A stretch of 47,912 nt of DNA, taken from CANQBR01 sp964641395. GTDB taxonomy: Bacteria > Bacillota > Negativicutes > Acidaminococcales > Acidaminococcaceae. The position numbers and the translations under genes are program-made. This document shows positions 7,733 to 15,446 of this stretch, in pieces. How positions within the stretch are numbered: position 1 is the stretch's first letter; every line of letters begins with the position of its first letter. Below the pieces are notes generated by a model, which worked only from the letters and a program-made list of their open reading frames with translations, was not told where the DNA came from and did not search any database. The DNA lies in the NCBI GenBank assembly GCA_964641395.1, contig CAZXKQ010000011.1, positions 1 through 47,912 of the forward strand. Direction: 5' to 3'.

Positions 7733-8590
7733 TCAGTCCCTGCTAGCCAAGAAACGGATGGCCGACAGGGCCGCCTTCTGGCCCTGGCCGGCAGCCCGGT
7801 TGCACTGCCAAGGCTGGCCGGTGCAGTCGCCGCCGGCGAAGACCCCTTCGATATTGGTCTGGGCCTGGTCGTCTACCAGGACGCTGCGGCCCCTGATCTG
7901 CAGCTCCGGCAGGAAGCTGTTCAAGGGATCGCTGGCCCTGAACATGAAGACGGCGGCCACATTGAAGTACTCGCTGTTGGTGTAGATGCCGGTCACCGAG
8001 TCAGTGCCGGTGATCTCCGTAGGCGGCTCCAGGATGACGCTGATGTTCTTCCTCTTAGGCTGGATGAAGTCGCTGTAGCGGGGGAAGAGGTAGACGTGCT
8101 CGCAGATGTCCGCCAGGTACTCGATCTCCCCCATGGCGTCCGGCACGGTGGCGATGGCCGCCACCTTCCTGCCCTGGTAGGGAGCCCCGTCCCGGCGGGC
8201 GCAGTAGCTCACTCCCTTGCCTAGGAACTCCGTCTCCCCCGGCAGCAGGTCGCTGCGGGAGATGCCGGTGGCCAGGATTACCGCCTGGGCGCTGTACTGG
8301 CCGGTGGGGGTGCCCAGCAGGAAGCCCTCCTCCGCCTCTTGCAGGGAGACTATCTTCTCCTCCACTACCTGTACGTCGGTCTGCTTGAGATGGTTCACGA
8401 AGGCATCCATCAGCTGGCTGCCGGACAGATCCGGCAGGCCCATATAGTCTGTAATCTTAGCCACGCTGCGCAGCCGGGGGCTGAAGCCGTGGGCCTCAAA
8501 GAGGATGACCCGCCGCCCCTTGCTCTGGGCAGTGATGGCCGCGCTAAGCCCCGCCGGACCGCCGCCGATTACCGCGATTTCATAATCCAT
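7733..8590 (-). CDS. thioredoxin-reductase-fold FAD protein lacking CxxC and NADPH motifs
   Basis: From ATG 8590 (GGAGG nine bases upstream) this is a 285-residue protein. The FAD Rossmann motif VIGGGPAG lies at 7-14 and the C-terminal FAD-binding VFAGGDCTG at 250-258, as in thioredoxin reductases. However, the redox-active site, normally CATC, reads C130-A-R-R, leaving only one cysteine. The following nucleotide-binding segment, normally GGGNSA-like, reads IATVPDAM (146-153). So FAD binding looks intact while classical NADPH-to-disulfide transfer does not. It may use ferredoxin or another partner, as some pyridine-independent TrxR relatives do; this is inference. It has its own promoter and precedes serS. 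Confidence 0.75.
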   Translation of the reverse strand: MDYEIAVIGGGPAGLSAAITAQSKGRRVILFEAHGFSPRLRSVAKITDYMGLPDLSGSQLMDAFVNHLKQTDVQVVEEKIVSLQEAEEGFLLGTPTGQYSAQAVILATGISRSDLLPGETEFLGKGVSYCARRDGAPYQGRKVAAIATVPDAMGEIEYLADICEHVYLFPRYSDFIQPKRKNISVILEPPTEITGTDSVTGIYTNSEYFNVAAVFMFRASDPLNSFLPELQIRGRSVLVDDQAQTNIEGVFAGGDCTGQPWQCNRAAGQGQKAALSAIRFLASRD

Positions 8591-8638
8591 GTCCTTCCCT
8601 CCTTGCGTCAGCACGCTGAGAACTTAAAAGCTAAGGCC

Positions 8639-8647
8639 ATTATATCA
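8639..8647 (-). promoter_or_regulatory. extended -10 promoter of the flavoprotein-serS unit
   Basis: Minus strand TGATATAAT is a TGn-TATAAT extended -10. A weak -35 (TTTTCC) lies 17 bases upstream. The start near 8632 gives a leader of about 40 bases. Confidence 0.6.
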
Positions 8648-8682
8648 CAGTTGGGCTCAAAGGAAAAGACGCTTTCCCCGCA

Positions 8683-8721
8683 ATTAAGAAAGGCTGGGAG
8701 GCTTGCGCCTCAAACCAGCCT
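8683..8721 (-). terminator. intrinsic terminator of the 6S RNA gene
   Basis: On the minus strand AGGCTGG (8721-8715) pairs with CCAGCCT (8697-8691), enclosing an inner GAGGC-GCAA-GCCTC hairpin, followed by TTCTTAATT. It starts directly after the closing stem of the 6S RNA. Confidence 0.75.
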
Positions 8722-8941
8722 CAGCTGAGAAATATTAAACCCCACAATGCCGTCCTACCCCTTGTTTTGAACCTGCATGTGCAGGTGGGTACCTTCCCGG
8801 CGCACGCAAACTTCCACTGAAAAAGCTGAGGCCTGTTTTTGGACGCCAGAGTGTCAGGTTCCCTAGGTTAGTGTGTTGGCTCAAAACCTAGCGGGGTGTT
8901 GTAACGAACACCGCAGGGACTAATATGCTGCTTCACAGCTT
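8722..8941 (-). ncRNA. ssrS: 6S RNA
   Basis: This region, which has no reading frame, transcribes on the minus strand to an RNA with the 5' motif CCCTGCGGTGTTCGTTAC and, about 150 bases later, the hairpin ACCTGCACATGCAGGT and GGACGGCATTGTGGGG. These are the signature 5' and 3' arms around the open-promoter-like bubble of 6S RNA. AGCTGTGA near the 5' end pairs with TCTCAGCT near the 3' end to form the closing stem. 6S RNA sequesters the sigma-70 holoenzyme. The location next to aspS-hisS matches Bacillus bsrA. The ends are estimated from promoter and terminator. Confidence 0.87.
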
Positions 8942-8947
8942 ACCCTT

Positions 8948-8976
8948 ATAATAACAAATCGGGAGGCATTTTTCAA
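8948..8976 (-). promoter_or_regulatory. 6S RNA promoter, -35 inside the aspS terminator loop
   Basis: Minus strand TTGAAA (8971-8976), 17 bases, TATTAT (8948-8953). The -35 lies in the loop of the aspS terminator hairpin and the -10 right after its stem. The start would be near 8941. Confidence 0.75.
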
Positions 8977-8985
8977 CGCCTCCCG
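8955..8985 (-). terminator. intrinsic terminator of the lapA-to-aspS operon
   Basis: Minus strand CGGGAGGC, loop GTTGAAAAAT, GCCTCCCG, then ATTTG. The eight-pair stem is perfect but the T tract is weak and merges into the 6S -10 element. It starts about 17 bases past the aspS stop. Confidence 0.75.
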
Positions 8986-9002
8986 CCTAAAAAAACTGCT
9001 CT

Positions 9003-10802
9003 TTACTGCTTATCTTTCTCTTTTTTTGTCAGAAGGCTGGTCCTGATGTGCAATTCCCGCAGCTGCTTGGCGTCCACCTCGTTAGGCGCCTGGGTCATCA
9101 GGCAGGCGGCGCTCTGGGTCTTGGGGAAGGCGATCACGTCCCTGATGGAGTCCCGCCGGGCCATGATCATCACCAGCCGGTCCAGGCCGAAGGCCAGGCC
9201 CCCATGGGGAGGAGCCCCGTATTCGAAGGCGTTCATCATGAAGCCGAACTTCTCCTGGGCCTGCTCATCGCTGAGGCCGATGGCGGAGAAGACCGCCTTC
9301 TGCACATCCCGCCGGTGGATACGGATGGAGCCTCCGCCGATCTCGGTGCCGTTCAGCACCATGTCGTAGGCCTTGGCGTAAACCCTGCCTGGCTCCGTAG
9401 CCAAGAAGGGCAGGTCTTCCTCCCTGGGAGAGGTGAAGGGATGGTGCATAGCGTCCCAGCGCTTCTCCTCCTCGTTGTACTCAAACATGGGGAAGTCCAC
9501 CACCCAGGTGAAGGCCAGCTTGTCCGGATCGATGAGCTGGCGGCGCTTGGCCATCTCCAGCCGCAGGGCTCCCAGGGCCTGGGCCACTATGGAAGGCTTG
9601 CTGTCGGCTACGAAGAGCAGCAGATCCCCCGGCTCCACCTCAGCCGCCTGCTGCAGGGCGGCGATGTGCTGAGGGCCGAAGAACTTGGCGATGGAGGACT
9701 TGACTCCCCCCTCTTCCGGGAACTGGAGCCAGGCCATGCCCTTGGCCCCGTAGATGCCTACGAACTTCACCAGGCCGTCCAGCTCCCGCCGGGGTATGTT
9801 GGCATCCCCCTTTACGTTGATGCACTTCACCTGGCCTCCTGCGGCCAGCACGTTGTTGAAGACTTGGAAGTCGCAGCCCCTCACTGCCTCCCCTACATCG
9901 TAGAGGGGCATGGCGAAGCGCAGATCCGGCTTGTCGCTGCCGTACCTGGCCATGGCCTCGTCCCAGGTCATGCGGGGGAAGGGCAGCTGCAGCTCCACCC
10001 CCAGGGCTCCCTTGAAGACGTAGGCCACCAGCCCTTCGATCAGTTCCAGGATCTCATCCACCTCCATGAAGGACAGCTCTATGTCCAACTGGGTGAACTC
10101 CGGCTGCCGGTCGGCCCGCAGGTCCTCATCTCGGAAGCAGCGGACGATCTGGAAGTAGCGCTCGAAGCCTGCCACCATCAAGAGCTGCTTGAAGATCTGG
10201 GGGGACTGGGGCAGGGCGTAGAACTTGCCTGGGTTGACCCGGCTGGGCACCAGGTAGTCCCTGGCCCCCTCCGGGGTGCTCTTGGTGAGCATGGGGGTCT
10301 CGATCTCTAAGAAGCCATGCTGGTCCAGGTAATCCCGCATCAGCTTGGCTACCTTGTGGCGCAGGATCAGGTTCTTCTGCATCTCCGGCCGCCGCAGGTC
10401 TAGGTAGCGGTACTTCAGCCGCAGGTTCTCATCGGTGTCGATGCCGTCCTGGATGTAGAAGGGGGGCGTCTTGGCCTTGTTCAGCACCTGGATGACGGAG
10501 GCCACCACCTCCACCTGGCCGGTAGGCAGGTTCTCGTTGATGGTGTCCTCGTCCCGCAGCCGCACCCGGCCCTGGACCTTGATGACGTACTCGTTGCGGA
10601 TGTCTTCCGCCGTCTTAAAGCTGCTGCCGGAGGTCTCCGGATCCGCCACTACCTGGACGATGCCGCTCCGATCCCGCATGTCGATGAAGATCAGGCCACC
10701 GTGATCCCTGCGCTTAGCCACCCAGCCGCACAGCACCACTGCTTCACCGGCGTTTCCCTGCCGCAACTCGCCGCAATGGTGGCTGCGTTTAGCCTTAATC
10801 AT
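9003..10802 (-). CDS. aspS: aspartyl-tRNA synthetase
   Basis: A 599-residue bacterial-type class IIb synthetase. The N-terminal OB-fold anticodon-binding domain (about 1-110, including GWVAKRRDHGGLIFIDMRD) is followed by motif 2 around RCFRDEDLRADRQPEFTQLD, a GAD insertion domain characteristic of bacterial AspRS, and motif 3 in GLAFGLDRLVMIMA. It charges tRNA-Asp; whether it also charges tRNA-Asn is not decided here. Its start overlaps the hisS stop by eight bases, so it is translated as the last gene of the long operon. Confidence 0.97.
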   Translation of the reverse strand: MIKAKRSHHCGELRQGNAGEAVVLCGWVAKRRDHGGLIFIDMRDRSGIVQVVADPETSGSSFKTAEDIRNEYVIKVQGRVRLRDEDTINENLPTGQVEVVASVIQVLNKAKTPPFYIQDGIDTDENLRLKYRYLDLRRPEMQKNLILRHKVAKLMRDYLDQHGFLEIETPMLTKSTPEGARDYLVPSRVNPGKFYALPQSPQIFKQLLMVAGFERYFQIVRCFRDEDLRADRQPEFTQLDIELSFMEVDEILELIEGLVAYVFKGALGVELQLPFPRMTWDEAMARYGSDKPDLRFAMPLYDVGEAVRGCDFQVFNNVLAAGGQVKCINVKGDANIPRRELDGLVKFVGIYGAKGMAWLQFPEEGGVKSSIAKFFGPQHIAALQQAAEVEPGDLLLFVADSKPSIVAQALGALRLEMAKRRQLIDPDKLAFTWVVDFPMFEYNEEEKRWDAMHHPFTSPREEDLPFLATEPGRVYAKAYDMVLNGTEIGGGSIRIHRRDVQKAVFSAIGLSDEQAQEKFGFMMNAFEYGAPPHGGLAFGLDRLVMIMARRDSIRDVIAFPKTQSAACLMTQAPNEVDAKQLRELHIRTSLLTKKEKDKQ

Positions 10803-12069
10803 CTTGCCCCACCTCTGCTTGTAAAATACTTTGTAGGATACTGGTTATAGCTGTAACGGCGATTTCCCGCTGGCTGCTTGCCGCCATGTCCCGCAGGACT
10901 ACCTGGCCCCTCTGGGCCTCTTCCTCGCCGAAAATTAACACTAGCCCGGCCCCCGCCCGGTGGGCGGCCTTCAGCTGGGCCTTCAGGCTGCGGCCCGCCT
11001 CCCCCAAGCCAGTCCTGATGTGGGCGGCCCGCAGGGCCGTCACCGCCTGGAAGGCCTGGTTGTACTGCTGCCCCTGGGCTACGGCGTAGACCTGGTAGAG
11101 GGGCTGCGGCGGCGGCAGCAGGCCCTGGCCGGCCATGGCCAGGTAGAGCCGCTCCAGGCCCATGGCAAAACCGCTGCCAGGAGTGGCAGGGCCCCCCAGT
11201 TCTTCCACCAGGCCGTCATAGCGGCCGCCGCCGGCCACCGCGCTCTGGGCCCCTAGGGGAGGATACTGTATCTCAAAAGCGGTCTTCGTATAGTAGTCCA
11301 GACCCCGCACCAGGGTGGGATCCAGGGTGAAGCTGACTGAGGCGGCCTGGAGCAGCTCCTGCACCCGGGCGAAGTGCTGCCGGCACTCAGGGCAGAGGCA
11401 GTCCAGCATGTTGGGAGCCCCTTCCCGGTAGGGGGCGCAGACCTTGCAGTCTAAGAGCCGCAACGGGTTGCGCTCATAACGGCTGCGGCAGTCCTGGCAG
11501 AGCCCCTCCAGCTTGGGGGCGTAAAAGGCCCGTAGCTTCTGGCGCAGGCGGGGCCGGCACTGGGGGCAGCCTACCGAGTTCAGCTTTAACTCTAACTGCT
11601 GCAGCCCCAGCTCCCTCAGGACCTGCAGGGCCAGCAGGATCAATTCCGCATCCACCTCCGGGCCGCCGCTGCCCAGCACCTCGCAGCCGAACTGGTGGAA
11701 CTCCCGGTAGCGGCCGGCCTGGGGCCGGTCGTAGCGGAACATAGAGCCTAGGTAGTAGAGCCTGGCCGGCCAGCCCTGGCCGTAGAGCTTGTGCTCCACG
11801 TAGGCCCGCACGGCGGAGGCCGTGTTCTCCGGCCGCAGGGTGAGGCTGCGCCTCCCCCTGTCCTCAAAGGTGTACATTTCCTTCTCTACTACGTCGGTAG
11901 CGTCCCCTATGCCCCTTTGGAACAGCTCGGTGTGTTCAAAGGTAGGGGTGCGCAGCTCTTGATAGCCATAGGCCTGGGCCGCCTGCCGCAACACCTCTTC
12001 CAGGTAGCGCCAGGCGCCGCTCTCCTCTGGCAGTATATCCTTCGTCCCCCGGGGGGCGCTAGTAAGCAT
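10795..12069 (-). CDS. hisS: histidyl-tRNA synthetase
   Basis: A 424-residue class II synthetase. Motif 2 is in MFRYDRPQAGRYREFHQFG and the histidine-specific HisA motif is LVRGLDYYTKTAFEI. The middle carries the Gram-positive cysteine cluster around NPLRLLDCKVC, and the C-terminal domain binds the anticodon. GGAGG precedes the ATG. It is the conserved partner of aspS, and an 8-base overlap couples them. Confidence 0.97.
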   Translation of the reverse strand: MLTSAPRGTKDILPEESGAWRYLEEVLRQAAQAYGYQELRTPTFEHTELFQRGIGDATDVVEKEMYTFEDRGRRSLTLRPENTASAVRAYVEHKLYGQGWPARLYYLGSMFRYDRPQAGRYREFHQFGCEVLGSGGPEVDAELILLALQVLRELGLQQLELKLNSVGCPQCRPRLRQKLRAFYAPKLEGLCQDCRSRYERNPLRLLDCKVCAPYREGAPNMLDCLCPECRQHFARVQELLQAASVSFTLDPTLVRGLDYYTKTAFEIQYPPLGAQSAVAGGGRYDGLVEELGGPATPGSGFAMGLERLYLAMAGQGLLPPPQPLYQVYAVAQGQQYNQAFQAVTALRAAHIRTGLGEAGRSLKAQLKAAHRAGAGLVLIFGEEEAQRGQVVLRDMAASSQREIAVTAITSILQSILQAEVGQDD

Positions 12070-12095
12070 GGCTCCTCCTTCCCAGGCCGCCAGGG

Positions 12096-13310
12096 CTAGG
12101 TCCGTCCTGCCTGGAGGAAAAGCCTCTGGCGGGCGGCTAAGAGCCGGGGCAGGCCTGCCGCATAAGTGGCCACGTCCTTGGGAAAGGCCAGGCGGCGCAG
12201 GTGGTGGGTGTCAGGGAGGGGCAGCTTGCTCACCGACCCAGGCCCCAGGCCCAGCACCGGCTGCTGCTCCTCCATCATCAAAACATTGTAGAGACAGGCC
12301 CTGCCAGGCCGGGCATAACCGATGTTGGCCAAGGAGCCTAGCATGTAGTGCTGTCTGTATAGGTAGTAAGGCTGCAGCCCTTGCCGGCGGCAGAGGGCCA
12401 TACCGGCCTCCACCACCGCCTCTGCCTCCTCCGGCCCCAGGCTCTCCTCCGGCCTAAAGGCGTGGAAGAGGCTGGAACCCCGTTTCAGGGCCAGGGTGTG
12501 GAGGGTCAGGTTGTCCGGCTCCAGGGCCAGCACCCCTTTGATGCTGTCCAGGACCTGCTCCCTGCCTTCTCCCGGCAGGCCGACGATGAGGTCTGCGTTC
12601 AGCAAGAAGCCCCTTCGGCGGGCTGCCTCATAGGCGGTGTAAAAGGCCTCCAGGCTGTGGTCCCGGCCTATCCTCAGCAGGGTGGCAGGCTGGAGGGTTT
12701 GGGGGTTGACGCAGAGCCGGGTGACCCCCGCCGCCGCCATAACGGCCAGCTTAGCCTCATCAATAGTGTCCGGCCGGCCGGCCTCCACGGTGAACTCCTT
12801 CAGGCCCAAGCCGCCGAAGGCCTGGCGCAGCAGGCGCAGAAGCCTGGTGAAGGGCCCTAGGGCCAGGCTGGTAGGGGTGCCTCCCCCTACGTAGAGGGCG
12901 GTGGCCGGGGGCAGCAGCCCCCCTCGCATACCCAATAATTCTACCACATTTTCTATATCTTGTTCAATAAGATTCAGAAAGTTTTCCTGTTTTTCTTCCT
13001 CCGGCACCAGGCCGGCAGGAAAGCTGCAGTAGGAGCAACGGCTGGGGCAGAAGGGGATGTGGAGGTAGAGGGCCAGCTGGCCGTTGTAGGGCCCCAGCAG
13101 GGGTTGCTGACGGCGGCAAAGCTCTGCCAGCAGCTGGGCCGTAACCTGGGAGAGGCCGTAGACCTCCTCTAAGTAGGCAGGCAGCTCCTCCAGGCTCAGG
13201 CCGGCAGCCAGCAGCTTGTGGGCCAGCTTCACCGGCCGCACCCCCTGGAGCACTCCCCACTGGCCCAGGCCCTGGCTAGCCATTACCCTGCTGGGCTTCC
13301 TCCCCCGCAT
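12096..13310 (-). CDS. hemZ: HemZ-type coproporphyrinogen dehydrogenase-like radical SAM protein, short N-terminus
   Basis: A 404-residue HemN-family radical SAM protein. The cluster motif CPSRCSYC holds C88, C92 and C95 (CX3CX2C), followed by YVGGGTPTSL, a SAM-binding hallmark. The segment GVRPVKLAHKLL just before it is characteristic of HemZ. Bacillus HemZ has about 500 residues. Here the whole region before GVRPVK is only about 25 residues, so the usual N-terminal domain is absent, and the upstream DNA encodes the AI-2E transporter in another frame. GGGAG lies seven bases before ATG 13310. Oxygen-independent heme synthesis is the family assumption, but many HemN-like proteins do other chemistry. 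Confidence 0.78.
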   Translation of the reverse strand: MRGRKPSRVMASQGLGQWGVLQGVRPVKLAHKLLAAGLSLEELPAYLEEVYGLSQVTAQLLAELCRRQQPLLGPYNGQLALYLHIPFCPSRCSYCSFPAGLVPEEEKQENFLNLIEQDIENVVELLGMRGGLLPPATALYVGGGTPTSLALGPFTRLLRLLRQAFGGLGLKEFTVEAGRPDTIDEAKLAVMAAAGVTRLCVNPQTLQPATLLRIGRDHSLEAFYTAYEAARRRGFLLNADLIVGLPGEGREQVLDSIKGVLALEPDNLTLHTLALKRGSSLFHAFRPEESLGPEEAEAVVEAGMALCRRQGLQPYYLYRQHYMLGSLANIGYARPGRACLYNVLMMEEQQPVLGLGPGSVSKLPLPDTHHLRRLAFPKDVATYAAGLPRLLAARQRLFLQAGRT

Positions 13311-14349
13311 GCCACAGCTCCCGGTAGAGGACCCGGTACACCACCGCCACCGGCACGGAGAAGATCATGCCCAGGATGCCGAAGAGCTTGCCGCCTAGCA
13401 GCAGGCTGAGGAGGATGATTACGGGATGGAGGTCGATCTTCTCCCCCATGATCTTAGGCATGATGAAGTTAGCGTCGATCTGGTAGTAAATGATGTAAAA
13501 GAGGGCGACTTGGATGGCGGTGCTGCTGCTCTGCCCCAAGGCGATGAAGATGGCCGGCACCGCCCCCAGCATAGGCCCTACCACCGGCACCGTCTCTGCC
13601 AAGAGGGCCCAAAAACCCAGTACCAGGGGGAAGTCTATCCCCAGGTAGGCGGTGCCCAGGGTGATGCAGAAGGCGCTGATGAGGGAGCACTTTCCCAACC
13701 CGTTGACGTAGTTGGCCAGGGTGAGGCCGATCTTGTCCAGCACCTGGGCCGCCCTAGGCTGGTCCTGGTAGGTGAAGAAGTGGATGAGCATGGCCCGCAG
13801 CTCCCGCCAGTCCTTCAAGAAGTAGAAGGTTAGGAAGGGGACGATCAAAAGCCCTACCAGGTTCTTCACTATGTCGATAGAAGAGATGACCAGGTTGTGG
13901 AGGACGCCGCCGATGAAGCCCATGCCCCAGTTCACCAGGTCGTCGAACAGCATGTCGAAATCGCTGGGCAGCTGGCCGATGCCCACCTGGAACAGGCTCT
14001 CCAGATCGGCATTGTGCACCTTGGCCGCCAGGCTGGGCATGCGGGCGAAGAGCTCGTTGATCTGGCCGAAGAGGGGTAATAAAATAAGCCCCACCGCCAG
14101 GACCATGAAGGCGCAGAAGGCCAGGATGGCCACGATGATGGCCACGATGCGGTTGATGTGGACGGAGAGGCGGCTGACCTGGATCTTGGTGATCAGGTTC
14201 ACCAGGGGGTAGAGGATGAAGGCCAGGCCTATGGAGAGGAGGATGGGCAGCAGGAAGGCCGCCAGCTGGTAGAGGACGAAGCTCACCAGGGCGGTGATTC
14301 CTAGCTTAAAGGCTGTGGAGTTGCGGATCTGGGGCCAGTACTTCAGCAT
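13276..14349 (-). CDS. AI-2E family transporter (PF01594-type membrane protein)
   Basis: A 357-residue polytopic membrane protein with about eight hydrophobic segments: two near the N-terminus (about 20-55), one around 70-90, and the others from about 150 onward. The GLGKCSLISAF and PVVGPMLGAVPAIFIAL regions are typical of the family. Members have been linked to AI-2 export and sodium/proton antiport, so the substrate is open. In Bacillus a homologue (yrrI) lies near alaS, not here. Its 3' end overlaps hemZ by 35 bases. No clear ribosome-binding site precedes the ATG, which follows the hydrolase stop at once. Confidence 0.85.
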   Translation of the reverse strand: MLKYWPQIRNSTAFKLGITALVSFVLYQLAAFLLPILLSIGLAFILYPLVNLITKIQVSRLSVHINRIVAIIVAILAFCAFMVLAVGLILLPLFGQINELFARMPSLAAKVHNADLESLFQVGIGQLPSDFDMLFDDLVNWGMGFIGGVLHNLVISSIDIVKNLVGLLIVPFLTFYFLKDWRELRAMLIHFFTYQDQPRAAQVLDKIGLTLANYVNGLGKCSLISAFCITLGTAYLGIDFPLVLGFWALLAETVPVVGPMLGAVPAIFIALGQSSSTAIQVALFYIIYYQIDANFIMPKIMGEKIDLHPVIILLSLLLGGKLFGILGMIFSVPVAVVYRVLYRELWHAGEEAQQGNG

Positions 14350-14352
14350 AGC

Positions 14353-14982
14353 TTATTGTAAGAAGGGATTGCGCTTCCGCTCCCAGCCCACCGTGGTCTT
14401 GGGACCGTGGCCGGGCAGCAGGTAGACGTCGTCAGGCAGGGGCAGCAGCTTCTCCTTGATAGAGGCCAGCAGCTGGCGGTAGCTGCCCCCAGGCAGGTCG
14501 GTGCGGCCGATGGACTCGCAGAAGATAGTGTCTCCGGCGTAGACGAAGCCGTCGGCGGCGTCGTAGAGGCAGACGCCTCCCTTAGTGTGGCCGGGGGTGG
14601 CCAGCACCTGGAAGGTGAAGCCTGCCACCTGCAGCTCTGTGCCGTCCTCAAAGAAGCCGTCCGCCGCCTGGCACTCCACCGTAGTGCCTACGAAGAAGGA
14701 GAGGTTGCGGTTGGCGTCCAGCAGGTCCGGGGCATCCTCCCGGCTGATGTAGACCTTGGCCCCGGTAGCCCGGCGTACTTCGTTGAGGGCGAAGATGTGG
14801 TCGCTGTGGCCGTGGGTGAGGAAGATGGCCACCACCTGTACCGGCTTGATGCTCTCTAAGAAGTTGAGGATGGTCTTGGCACCGCCCCCTGGATCCACCA
14901 CGATGGCCTCCCTGGTCTCCTCATTGACCTGGATATAGCAATTGGTGGCCAGCATGCCTACCGTCAAGGAGTATAGTTTCAT
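14353..14982 (-). CDS. glyoxalase II-like metallo-beta-lactamase-fold hydrolase (YqgX-like)
   Basis: A 209-residue zinc hydrolase. The metal motif THGHSDH is at residues 56-62, with later ligands in ATPGHTKG and YAGDTIF, and a C-terminal LLPGHGPKTTVGWERKRNP. These match the short hydroxyacylglutathione-hydrolase-like group common in Bacillota, which often act on bacillithiol or other thioesters or have unknown substrates. The start codon overlaps the dtd stop (TGATG). Function beyond the fold is not certain. Confidence 0.87.
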   Translation of the reverse strand: MKLYSLTVGMLATNCYIQVNEETREAIVVDPGGGAKTILNFLESIKPVQVVAIFLTHGHSDHIFALNEVRRATGAKVYISREDAPDLLDANRNLSFFVGTTVECQAADGFFEDGTELQVAGFTFQVLATPGHTKGGVCLYDAADGFVYAGDTIFCESIGRTDLPGGSYRQLLASIKEKLLPLPDDVYLLPGHGPKTTVGWERKRNPFLQ

Positions 14983-15446
14983 CAGTTCTTGCCTCCCTTG
15001 CCCCTTACGGCGCTGTCTATGATGATGGTAACAGGCCCGTTGTTCACTAGTTCCACTGCCATGTGGGCCCGGAAGACCCCGGTGGCCACCTGGCAGCCCC
15101 GGGCCTGGCAGAGCTGGACGAAGGCCTGGTAGTACTGCTCCGCCACCTCCGGCCGGGCCGCCCTGTCAAAACTAGGCCGCTTGCCCTTGCGCACGTCGGC
15201 GCAGAGGGTGAACTGGGACACCACTAAAAGCTGGCCTCCTACCTCTTGGACCGACAGGTTCAGCTTGCCTGCCTGGTCGGGGAAGATCCGCAGGCCGCAG
15301 ACCTTGTCGGCCAGGTAGGCCAGGTCCCCGTCCTCGTCTCCCTCCTTCACCCCCAGGAAGACCAGCAGGCCCCTCTCTATGGCCCCTGCCAGGGTCTCTC
15401 CCACCCTGACCTGGGCCCTATCCACCCTTTGTACCAAGGCTATCAT
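14982..15446 (-). CDS. dtd: D-aminoacyl-tRNA deacylase
   Basis: A 154-residue DTD enzyme that hydrolyses D-amino acids (and glycine mischarged to tRNA-Ala) from tRNA. The catalytic Thr is in SQFTLCADVRKGKRPSF, and the cross-subunit Gly-cisPro motif is in NNGPVTI near the C-terminus. Its ATG overlaps the relA stop (ATGA). The order relA-dtd is conserved with Bacillus. Placement with hisS and aspS suits tRNA quality control. Confidence 0.95.
   Translation of the reverse strand: MIALVQRVDRAQVRVGETLAGAIERGLLVFLGVKEGDEDGDLAYLADKVCGLRIFPDQAGKLNLSVQEVGGQLLVVSQFTLCADVRKGKRPSFDRAARPEVAEQYYQAFVQLCQARGCQVATGVFRAHMAVELVNNGPVTIIIDSAVRGKGGKN

Noticed and set aside
9048..10310. A 420-residue plus-strand open frame antisense to aspS
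   Set aside because: Long antisense frames are expected opposite GC-rich genes; the composition is His/Gly/Gln/Val rich with no recognisable domain. The same holds for frames opposite relA (15560-16699) and clpB (46547-47653).
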